The notes beneath the pieces are model-generated. The model saw only the letters and a program-made list of their open reading frames with translations. It searched no databases and was not told where the DNA came from. The position numbers and the translations under genes were made by a program. This document shows positions 50,401-60,200 of a DNA stretch of 64,000 nt, piece by piece. The stretch comes from Nematostella vectensis (taxonomy: Eukaryota > Cnidaria > Anthozoa > Actiniaria > Edwardsiidae), in the NCBI RefSeq assembly GCF_932526225.1, contig NC_064037.1, positions 4,546,703-4,610,702 of the forward strand, written 5' to 3'. The stretch's first letter is position 1. Every line of letters starts with the position of its first letter.

Positions 50401-53286
50401 AACTTGCATATATTTGTATCAACAGGTTTGAAATTTGACAGAGTCCTAGAACAGATGAACACCTCCTTGAAAAGGATGAAGCTCGACAAGGTTGACATCT
50501 TTTATCTACATGCACCAGATCATAAAACCCCTATAGAGGAATCCTTGAAAGCCGTAGATCAGCTACACAAAGGTACAAAATGCATCTGATTACTAGGTGT
50601 TTCAATTTGTTTTGTTGCTGAATATAACAAATAACCACCCCCTCTCCCCACACACATCTGTTTTAGCACACACAAATTAAAAGCATTATTGAACAAAGTA
50701 AATTTATTGTTGGATGTGTATTTTTTTCATTTTTGCAGAAGGAAAATTTAAAGAGTTTGGCTTGTCTAATTATGCAGCATGGGAAGTGGTGAGTTTGTTT
50801 TAGCCTTTGAAATTTAATCCATTGTGTCAGTTTTGATGAATTCAGAAGAATGCTCTTATTGCCATTGGAGAGTGATTTCTCTATGTGTTAGCCATGCTGT
50901 TTTATTGCGAGGTAATTTTGTGTACTTTTATAGGCCGAAATCTACTACTTGTGCAAAGCCAACAACTACATTCTCCCCACACTCTACCAAGGGATGTATA
51001 ATGCTGTTACAAGGTGAGTGGAAAGTAGGGGTGAAGTCAATATGTATGTTCTAGGGGGGAGGTGTACTGACAGTTTTTATGTAATGAGGTGGAATAGAAA
51101 GCTTTAGCTTGATTGGATTTTCACATGGAACGTCACAGATTATGATTATTAAGTATTTATATAGTGCTTTATATCAACCCTGTTCTAGGAATGTCAACAG
51201 GTTTGGCTTGTATTGATGACTTTTGATCTTGTTTTATTCTGTTTTAGGGAGGTTGAGAAGGAATTATTGCCCTGTTTGAGGAGATTTAATATGCGATTTT
51301 ATGCCTATAATCCTGTGAGTAGGCTGGTATCTTCTTTATGAAAGAATTACACACAGATTTTGCTAAGAAAGTGTGCTGCAGACATATAGAAGGAATTTTG
51401 TGATTGGACAATTCCTAATTAAGAGAAAGAGGTGCATGCAGTTACCACCATCCATGGGTACCCTTTGCCACGAAGACCAAAAGCTGGAGTACTGGAGAAC
51501 AAAAGAAGGAGGGGAACTTTTCTTTCATCTTTGGGCATACTTCCGCTTCCGGTCTCCGTGTTGCCTTGGGTCCCATGATGCAGCAAAGTTCATGCTATCT
51601 TTACTTTCTTGCAGTTGGCTGGTGGAATATTAACAGGAAAATTCAGCTTCTCTGACATGGAAGAGAAAAAGCCAGAAGGCCGATTCTTTGGAAATGGGGC
51701 ATGGACGAAAATGTAGGATTCTCACTCCACTCTTTGAAGACTCTACACTTTACCAACAGCCAAAGGAGATGTCATTTAAGGACCTCCATGTTTCACCAAA
51801 CATTCCTGCATTCTTTGCACAAAAGATGCAACACAACAGTTCTTTTAAAAAGGTTTACATTTTATTGTTTGGAAATGCCTAAAATGTTTTTCTTTTCTTA
51901 CAGTTACTTTGATCGTTTTTGGAAAAAAGAAATATTTGATACTTTGGATAAGGTAAAAGCCAAGTTGAAGGAGCTCTATGGCGAAGATAAAGTCTCTCTT
52001 ACGGATGCCTCCCTGCGATGGATGTACCACCACTCAAAACTGAATGGCAAACATGCAGGTAATGCTTGTATGATCATATCTTTGCTTCCTACATTCCAGT
52101 GTTAGGTATGAGCTGCCATGACATGTTTGACATCAGGCGTGTACCCAGGATTGTCTGAGGGGTGTGCGTTGTCATAGGTATCACATGGAAGAGGGATAGT
52201 ATTTGACGATCCTAATAAGAAATGGCCCACTTTTCGGCAATCAAGTGGAGAAGGCTGCTCACACAGTGTGTTTGCACTTTGGTATGAGGCATAAGCTTTT
52301 TCTACAAGCTAAGCCGATGACCACAAAGAGGACTTAATATTTTAATCCTAGATCAATTTATATTATTCGTGTAAATTCCCATTTTTTGCATAAGTGTGCA
52401 ATTAGTTTAAGTTTAGCATGATGCATTTTTCTGCATCAGTATTTTCAGCACAAAACCAGTCTTTTTCACTCAAAGGCTTTGCTCAAACGTCGTATTTTCC
52501 ATGAGCAATAGTGCACCTGGTTCATTTGCATTGAGTACGGCTCATGGATGATAAGTATGACGTTTGAGCTTAGCCAATATTTCAATATTTTCTTAATGTT
52601 TCTTTATTGTGCCCCCCTCCCACAAATCTTACGTGGCCTTCTACAGCTCTGCATAATAAAATTGTAACTAGACTTGAAATGCCTTATTACCTTATTTTCT
52701 ATCCTGAGCTTAGTGTACTAAACTGAAGAGTACTTAAGTTTGCTTTTAAATTTCTACTGGAGACTAAATGCTTTTGTCTTCGTTTAGATGTAGTTATCCT
52801 TGGAGCTTCGAACATGAATCACATGGAAAGGAACTTTGATGCAACGAAGCAGGGCCCTTTACACGAAGGTTAGAGTATAGTATATAAATATTCCTCACCC
52901 TGACAGACCATATAATAAAAGTATAATAAGAGTTCCAAAAAGGGGGGCCGAAGCAAGGCTTTCAAGAAAGGGGGGGGCGGATTCATTGATCTTGCGTGGA
53001 TTACCTTATATTTGTTGTTATTTAGCGACATATTTAAAAATATCTCAAGCCACCCCTAGATCCGCCTCTGATTCAATCAATTTTACCCACTACATATTGT
53101 CTTCCGTTGGACAATTTGACATTGTAGAATCAAATTCGTTATATTGCATACTGACATATAACCAGAACGCTTACTTTAGTCAGAAAACAACTGTATGTGT
53201 GTTTTCATTTCCCTGTAGAAATTGTGAAGTTGTTTGAAGAAGGATGGATGCAAGTGAAGGCAACATGTCCGAGCTATAACCGATAG
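44410..53286 (+). CDS. AKR7A2: Aldo-keto reductase family 7 (aflatoxin B1 / succinic semialdehyde reductase type)
   Basis: Twelve exons join to 324 aa: 44410-44475, 46553-46614, 46730-46790, 49251-49290, 50426-50572, 50739-50788, 50934-51013, 51248-51314, 51615-51712, 51904-52058, 52788-52868, 53219-53286. AKR7 enzymes are cytosolic NADPH-dependent reductases of aldehydes and dialdehydes. The catalytic tetrad is intact: D39 and Y44 (FDTAFMYADG), K69 (VIATKANPW) and H105 (FYLHAPDH). Other family landmarks are FKEFGLSNYAAWEV, TLYQGMYNAVTR, RFYAYNPLAGGILTGKF, LRWMYHHSKL and the final CPSYNR, all in order. Length fits the cytosolic forms (about 327-331 aa); there is no mitochondrial presequence. 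Intron 1 contains a separate receptor-like gene, intron 3 a foldback element and intron 4 a LINE fragment. Confidence 0.93.
44686..45755 (+). pseudogene. Intronless immunoglobulin-domain type I membrane protein, frameshifted
   Basis: The first ATG in a good context is at 44686 and opens 211 codons to a stop at 45321. A second frame (to 45755) continues the same protein. The switch is at a TTTT run at 45302-45305, and one extra base there would join the frames. The first part has a signal peptide (YFVFFLTILLQMSLVNG) and an Ig domain (LELKC, FRWLY, then SSDEGKFTC, the DxGxYxC-type motif). A second Ig-like region runs through TWHCKW and the SLTCKV of the second frame. A Ser/Thr-rich stalk, a membrane helix (LIWLTALVLVFPVVFLLYRF) and a short tail follow. 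AATAAA occurs at about 45832. The gene sits inside AKR7 intron 1 on the same strand. I do not recognise the family. It could be a pseudogene, an assembly error, or a genuine secreted short form. Confidence 0.6.
46847..49235. mobile_element. 2.4-kb foldback element in AKR7 intron 3
   Basis: The left end (TAGTCCAGCAGATATGTG ... TTGCACACTTTTTGCTAAAG) is inverted at the right (CTTTAGCAAAAAGTGTGCAA ... CACATATCCGCTGGACTA). Inverted similarity continues through ATAGGCTATTGAGCC, CTTTAATTT and CCATTTTGAACCGGAAGTA. The ACTTCCGGTT motif recurs several times in each arm. The interior carries decayed coding sequence. The right end stops about 15 bp before the AKR7 exon 4 acceptor. Confidence 0.8.
47373..48282 (+). 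pseudogene. Decayed coding sequence inside the foldback element
   Basis: Several frame-shifted pieces read as protein. They include GDSKYPGSGPLHQLTSTSFN, LATLECFPLLLYDQQ, then in another frame KARMQLFVKKGTAF and AAFQAGHCWGQALLP, then a cysteine-rich piece CKRGCPACCTCTKAS followed by SKCSALC. The AxQAGHxWGQAL motif and a CXC-like tail resemble uncharacterised, transposon-associated proteins that I recall as abundant in cnidarian genomes. That identification is from memory and tentative. At least two frameshifts show it is not functional. Confidence 0.5.
49478..50143 (+). mobile_element. 5'-truncated non-LTR retrotransposon (LINE) 3' end in AKR7 intron 4
   Basis: From about 49660 a plus-strand frame reads LECKIIKHRVALTKLRISDH then QLGIEKGRYKRP and EERFCPFC, ending at a stop near 50030. 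This is the C-terminal end typical of CR1/L2-like reverse transcriptase ORFs (LxKLRxSxHxLxIExGRY...CxxC). An earlier in-frame stop near 49672 breaks the ORF. The 3' end is AATAAATC followed by ATTCTG repeats (to 50143), the usual simple-repeat tail of such elements. Confidence 0.75.
50282..50400 (-). mobile_element. Second copy of the 36675-36835 MITE family (inverted)
   Basis: Read on the minus strand, AAAGGTATCATTTGGAAAAA, GGACAGTATTTGATAAG and TAAGAAATGACCCACTTTTG match the interior of the MITE at 36675-36835. An ATCAATTCTTATCAAAT segment is partly duplicated. Inverted GTACGCAGCT/AGCTGCGTAC lies just upstream at 50143-50274. Confidence 0.6.
52136..52280 (+). mobile_element. Third copy of the 36675-36835 MITE family
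   Basis: The sequence starts CAGGCGTGTACCCAGG, continues TCATAGGTATCACATGGAA, AGTATTTGACGATCC and TAATAAGAAATGGCCCAC, and parallels the 36675 copy throughout. The right terminus is eroded. It lies in AKR7 intron 10. Confidence 0.65.
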
Positions 53287-54253
53287 TCAAGCACAGGTCA
53301 GACTCCTTAGGAAAAAGATTTATCAGAGGAACCAACACCAAGGCACCCAAGGTGCAATTAGTGCACGCTTTTTTACAGCAATAATGATAAAGGGAAAATC
53401 TGAGGCTGAAAATTTCGGAAGAAATGTTGGATAATTTAATTTCATATGTATATTGCGATGAATTGAGGGAAAACTTATTAAGAAGGACGATTTATATGAA
53501 AGATTTAGATTTATTTCACATTTCCTCTGAAGTCTCAATCTTCACAAACCAGTGGTTTTGGGCTGTCTGTGGGTAACTTAGGTAAATGTTTCCCTACTCA
53601 TAGGCGACAATACATTGTAATAGAATAGACAAATAACAATTTATGAAAATTTGTAAAATTTTCACTAAATATATATTTGAGTCTTATTGACATTTGATTT
53701 TTGCCAAACAACCTTGGCCAATAATTTTGTTTTTAACAGTCCCCATAATCTAAAAAATGTGCCCCAGTCCTGACATTTTTGTTTCTTTTTTATGTGAGAT
53801 TTGATGAATACATTTGCAGGCTATATAGTATAGAAAGCTATAGGATGCATTGTCATCTTTTTTGAGAAAGCAAACTCAACCCTCATGGTCCAAATATTTT
53901 CACAAAGATTGTATGAACATTTTCCACCACTGACAACTTCGATACTTCGATTTTAGACAACTTTTTGTGCATGCCAATGTCTAACTGTATGTGAACCTTC
54001 AGACAAAGCGGGTGATCCTTCTTTTCTGGTTTTTGCATTAAGCTTGCTTTATCAGAGAGCACTTTTCATGTACCCTCACTTTTTTATCTTTTGCGCCCAG
54101 ACGTTTTGCAAAGATATGCCAAATGTAGTTAGCTATTATTTTGTATTTACAAGCAACAGTTCGTTGAAAATTTCAGAGGTTATAGCATTCGAAATATTGT
54201 ACTCCTTATCAGTTGTTAACGGTGTTTAAAAGAAGATAATTAATCTTCCAATT
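53287..54253. other. Convergent 3' gap between AKR7 and the right-hand gene
   Basis: AT-rich sequence with no recognised exon on either strand. It must contain both 3' UTRs. No repeat of note was seen. Confidence 0.4.
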
Positions 54254-57200
54254 CTAGTTTTTATTTTTCCCAAGCTCCCTTGTTATCTTCTCGAGAAGTG
54301 CCAAGTCTGGCGCCTCTCTCTTCTCTGACTGGGAAGGTCGCACATTCTCCCGAACTTGGTTGCGGTACCTGACTGGCTCCTTCTTCTTTCGCGCCGGTGC
54401 ATCGACCAGCTTGTCCAGCGGTATCGTCGCCCGCGGTGGCTTACTCGGTTCTGGGTCAAGAAAATTCTTTGGGAGCCTGACTTTCTTTTTCTTGTTGACG
54501 ACGACAATTTCTTCAGTGATCTCGCCGTCTTCATCGCCGTTCGCGCGCGGCTTTTCCAAGTCGTATTTTCTCGGCGAATAGCTCCTGTCGAACCTATCGG
54601 TCCTGGTCGATCGGCTCGGAGAGCTCTCGGTATTTATGCTTTGGCTCGGAGAGTACTCGGTGATGTTTCTTCGTGCCGACGTGTAATCGTATCGCCCGAT
54701 TCCTGGCGAAGTCCTTGTGCTTTCGGTTACTCGTTGTCTTCCTCCGCTGTCGACTACCTCACGGGTTGTCGTTGTTGTTTTTCCGTCCGGGCCGGAACGC
54801 CGAGTTGTTGAAACTTGCTGTTAACAAAAATGGTTACACGTCAATACTTGGTGTCATAAATCATTAGGATTGACTTTTGAAGCGAATCTTTCAGGGAGTA
54901 CCATTGAGATACAGAAAGTATCACTCAATTTTTGTTTATGAAGACATGTCAATAGTGCTACAAGTGCTTATAAAACAATAACTATATGGAATACATTAAT
55001 GCAGATGTCATCAGTCCAGTCGATAATGTGGTCTCAGTGGATGGTGGAAGATATTTTTGAACCTGTATCATGTTGAATCAAATAATTATAATTTTACTAA
55101 TCGTACTTTTCAGCAAGTAGAAAGTGTACCTGTACCTGAGAATGATTTCTTTCAAATTGGCAACTGTTTTATAGTTGTTATTTTATAATGAAAAAGGTGC
55201 TAACAGTCATCACAGCATTTTTATAAAAATACCTCCATCGAGCAGACATCTCGTAAACTATTAAGCCCAGTTTAAACCCAAGATGCAGACTATTTACACA
55301 GATGGATAAAATTTCACACGATCAGCATGAACCATATAATGATGAGGCTCTAAAAGAAAAAAACATCTTCAAGTTCTATTGATTTGAGCTCTGCTGAGAA
55401 CAACTCAACCAGAAAGGCACCTCACGAATACACGGAATTTTCTTCGACGATGCAATGTTGCAAGAGTGTCTCATTCGTGTACATCTTTCATCTTAAAACT
55501 ATGTGATCAAGTACAAATTCTTCCAAAAGCAGTCAAAGTTTATACTTATTGTTTACTCTGGTGTTATGTCACGCTTTATTAATTCCTATAAAATATTCTA
55601 AATTGCCTAAAGGAAAGAATCGTAGATTTTTTGTAACTCGGACAATGGAAATTACGACAATGTAAAGTTCCCTACAAGGGACACTATGGAGAATGTGATT
55701 GTAATCACAAAAGTTTGTCTAATGTTTTTTTTTTGCCACAGTGTTAGCAGATTCGAAACCTCAAGGAAAAAACGGGGCGTAGGTTAATCTGAATACTTGT
55801 TTTTACTTGCATATTTTGGGCTTGTATCACTCCCTTTATCAACTTACCGTTGTGGTGATAATTCGGCGTGACATGTCTGTATCTCCTGGGCCCTCTGAGC
55901 TTATAGAGTCGATATCAAGTGCTGAATTCTCAGAGTGAAGTTCCTGCGCTGTTCCCTTTCTCACAGTCTCACTCTCAACGATCCTTCTCGACTGATGCGA
56001 CACTGCAACTTCATTCGTCACCTCATCTGAGCGCCCCACTGCCTTATTTGGAGCCTGCTGCTTAGATCTAAACACTTCAAAATCAGCCAATAACTCTTTG
56101 GAAGCCGTTCTGGGTGGCTGCACCTCCACAGCTTTTCCGGTTTCTTGGGCTCTTCTAGTCTTTGTAAATTCAACAGAAGGGTCTTTCATCCGCACTGAGG
56201 GATCGTTGTTACCATCCGATGCCCACGCCGATACGCGTTCATCTACGTGTTCTGCGTTATCTGTATGTTCGGAGGTAACGGTTTTAGTCGTTCTTGTCGC
56301 TTTGTCGTCCGTAACATCTCTAGTCGTTGTCGTGACCGTTTTTCCATCACCGTTTGTGATCGTTGTGGTCGTCCTCATCTGCCATGGAAACAATTGTTAA
56401 GTGAGCAAAAAGGTCATAATTTTTTGTCTTATCGGACAATAAGAGTAAGAAAAATAACATCTTAGCTCAAAGTCAGTGTATGATACTGATCAAATTTGCA
56501 TAAGGGTTTCACAGCCCACAAAAACATGCGCCACGTATCAACAGACTTTTAAACATCCTACTAGTCTTTTGCTTTTTAGACGTCTGTTCTTGCATCAAGA
56601 GGCTCGTAATAGTCGGTTTAATGCTATAACCATGTCATTTGGTGACTTTTTATAGTAGTCATTGCTTCTATTTCATTGATAGAGATTTGTACATATGGTC
56701 GTCCTCATCTGCCATGGAAACAATTGTTAAGTGTGCAAAAAGGTTATGCGCGCGTTTGTATATAATTTTATTTTTTGTCTTATTGGACAATAAGAATAAG
56801 GAAAATAACCTCTCAGCTCAAAGTCAGTGTAGGATACTGATTAAATTTGCATAAGGTTTCATATCTAACGAAAACATGCGCCAAGTATCAACGAACTTGT
56901 GAACATTGTGCTACTCTCTTGATTTTTATACGTCCATTCTTGCATTTGAAAACAGGTTCGCCTCTTTTAAGAGGCTTAAAAATAGTCGGTTTAATGCTAT
57001 AACTGTCATTTGATGACTTTTTATAGTAGTCAACGCTTCTATTTCATTGATACGGAGTTGTACATATTATTTTTTCGAGTTGATATCCTAAAACCTGACC
57101 GTCAACGTGCTCAATTAAAGCAAAGACTCGCACGAGCTAAGCCCTGTTGCGCACGCTTAAGGCCTGGCTAAAATAGCAGACATGTCACATGCTACAATAC

Positions 57201-60200
57201 TTCTAGTTTAGCCAGGCCTTTCAACTCCAAAGTGAATTATTTCGAGCCTCCTTAACTAGGACTTCCTCGAATCCCGCCCCCCATCCCCCTCCCGTTTATT
57301 AGTGATTATTATTGCGAGTAGATTAGTACCGTGCGCTTTTCAATCAGGCCATTCTCCCTTGCTGTCCCACTCTGTCTTGGCAAGTCAGTCGTGTCTGTTT
57401 TCGGGGCGTGGTAAATAAGTTGCCGATGGACAAACCCTTCCCTGGCGGGCTTGTATGTTTCTTTCGTCGTTACATCAAACTCAAGTTCCTTATTCGCTTG
57501 ATCACGTTCACCAACTATCTCCCAGTATTTAAGGTCTTCGCTTCCTCGGTTGGAGAGATTCTCTCCTTGGTAGATCTCGGTTCCTTTCTCTCGGATATCC
57601 CAATTTTTCGGTCTAATTCCGTGTGTGGGGCGTGCCTGCTGCTCTGCTCTTCGCAACTGTTCTTTCTTGTCTGCCATTCCCTCCGAATCTGACGAACTAG
57701 AGGAAGTAGTGCCATCATCAGACCTTTGGTGCATCTCTACTTTGACGGGTAAACTGTCTCTGACTCTTGTTTCCTGGAAACCATCTGTACTATCTTGCCC
57801 AACCGTGACATCTACCATGGAAAAATGTTGCTTGTGAGCAGGACCATTATCTGTTTTGACTTGTTCGTCATTGGTGGTGGTGATCTTTGTAGGATATTGC
57901 AGCTTCATGTAGTCTGACTGATGAGGGAACTTAAGCTTTTCGTAATTGGACTCAGGCTCAGAGTGGGCCTGTTTGCCAACTCTACCAGTCTCGGTCCTTT
58001 TTTTCCTCTTCGCGTCGAAATCAACGGCAGCATAAACAGGTTCGTAATCATGATGAGATGAGCCTGGTAGCCCATTAGTGTGAAACTCAGCCTTTCTCAT
58101 TTTTGATCGCAGGTTTCCTTCCTCGTGATCCGAGTCTGACTCAGATGAACTTGAGTCACTACTGTCTTTCCTTCCAGGTATTTTCTTTGCGCCTTTTTTA
58201 TAGTCGACTGGCTCTGCGCCGTTTTGTGGAGACGTGTGCAGCTCGTTGACTGCACTTTGTGTCAATGTTCGGGTGACCACATCTTGGCGCTGAAGTTCTG
58301 GTCTCTGTTTATCAGGGGACTTTAAGACTTCAATGTCTTCCAGATCCAGGGATGTAATGTACTTAAAAAAGAAGAGTTTATACCCTTTAGTAACAGCAGG
58401 TTAAGGTGGATAGCAAACTCAAATCTCATTTGAGCGTGTGGAAGGGGTGCACTGAAAACTTCACAAGAGTCAGGGATGGTGAATTAGAAAGCTGGAGTAC
58501 CTCAATCACTAGGTAAGGTTGATGATAGAGCATATCCAGGGTCTTTTGAAGAAAGGAAGGGGAAGGTGGCAACATAGAAAACGTATGATTGTCCAGGCCC
58601 TATTTTGACACCCTTCCCTTCCACTTATATCTAGGGGCCCGCAATCGCGTTGAGTAATTACATCGCCCCCACTCACCAACAACTTCCCCAGACCATCGAC
58701 TACCCACTGTACCTAGGGGCGTATAGTAATAATATTTATTGTCCTAGTAATAATAAAGATGTCCTTAGTACTTCATCTACCCACTATTCTAACTTCAATC
58801 ATCACTTCGAACATAAATTAATAGTTTAGTGGGCCTACCTCAAGCTTCGGGTATTTGTCTCTACTCTTCCTCTTCTCGCTTGTAGTTGTCACGTCACGAG
58901 ATCCCGGTGAACTCTCGAGGCTAAGGTGGATAATTTGAGGCTCGCTGTCGGTAGTAATAACCTTGTCTACGTCTTCAGTGAATTCCTGCCTAGACTCAGT
59001 CGGCTCGGCCTCCAATCCATCAGTGACATACGAATCTACGGAACGCTCCGGATCACTGACTGATAAGTCAACGTGAAAAGGATCCCTATGCTCAAATTCG
59101 GACGTTTTATTCGCAGGAGATCTGTGTATATCAACCAGCCATATTCCGCTTCGTCGCTTTGGTGTCATGTCTGCATATTTCTCGCTCGTCTGTGACGATC
59201 CATCGGTGAAGTCCTCTTGACTTATGTTTCCAGGAATGGTGACTTTGACTCTCTTTGTGATGATGGTCTGTGTTAATGAGCGTTACGTAAGCTGTGTTAG
59301 TGTGTTAAAAGCATCAGTGTAGCAGGATTATCTTGATAAATATTATTTGGTTAATCAATAGAGTTTTCTGAACGTGGGCGCTTTCTTTCCCGCTATAACC
59401 ACAGAACCCCCATATCAGTAATTTAAGACAATACCTTGGTAAATGTATTCCGTCGCTGTGGGTCCTCTAGCTTACTCCAGTCTATCTCTGGCGAATTTTC
59501 CACTTGTTCCTCTTTCACCGTCTCAACGACCGCTGGTTCACTGTGTAATGATGGCTTATTTCTCCCTTGCACATCAAATGCAATGTCAACCGTACCGTCC
59601 ATCTTGTCTTTTGGCTTATCACCCTCTTTAACCTCCTCTAGCCAAGATGGAAGGTCAACAGATCGTTCTACATTTTGCACATTCACCTCTTCCTTCACTC
59701 TGTCTTTTTCCGTCTGTGGGGACATGTTTTTGGGTGAGTCCATCTTCTTCTCCCGCCCGACATCTTTCCCGTTCTTTTCGGTAGCACTTGCAGGTTTTTC
59801 ACCAGAACTTGTCTTTCTTGTCACGATAAGAATGTTTTTTCGTCCTGGTGAGGCAGGCATATCAGCCCAAGGTCCCGGCGCACTTTGGGTCGAGTCGGAT
59901 ACATCATTTTCTAAGTGCTTTTCTATATAAGGAGCGCCGTCCGCGGGCAGAGTTCTTGGTCGCATCCCCTGCTTTTGGCTCTGGAAGTCGTTCGCGGAAT
60001 GCTTTGTATCTGTGAGTGACACATCGACATGAAGAGGGCCTTTATTATGGTCAGATCCTGTTGGCGTCTTCGCTGGAGATTTCTCTACATCTACTAGCCA
60101 CTTCTGTGGTGTTGACCCGTCAGGGATGTCCTCTTGCCTTGCGTTTCCAGGAAGGTCGACTTTGACTCTCTTGGTGATGATGGTCTGTATTTATAATTGT

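Noticed and set aside
59436..59930. 164-codon plus-strand frame antisense to exon 2 of the right-hand gene (and 61177-61620, 54356-54811)
   Set aside because: These are antisense shadows of long, compositionally biased coding exons. Splice sites and repeated modules support only the minus strand.
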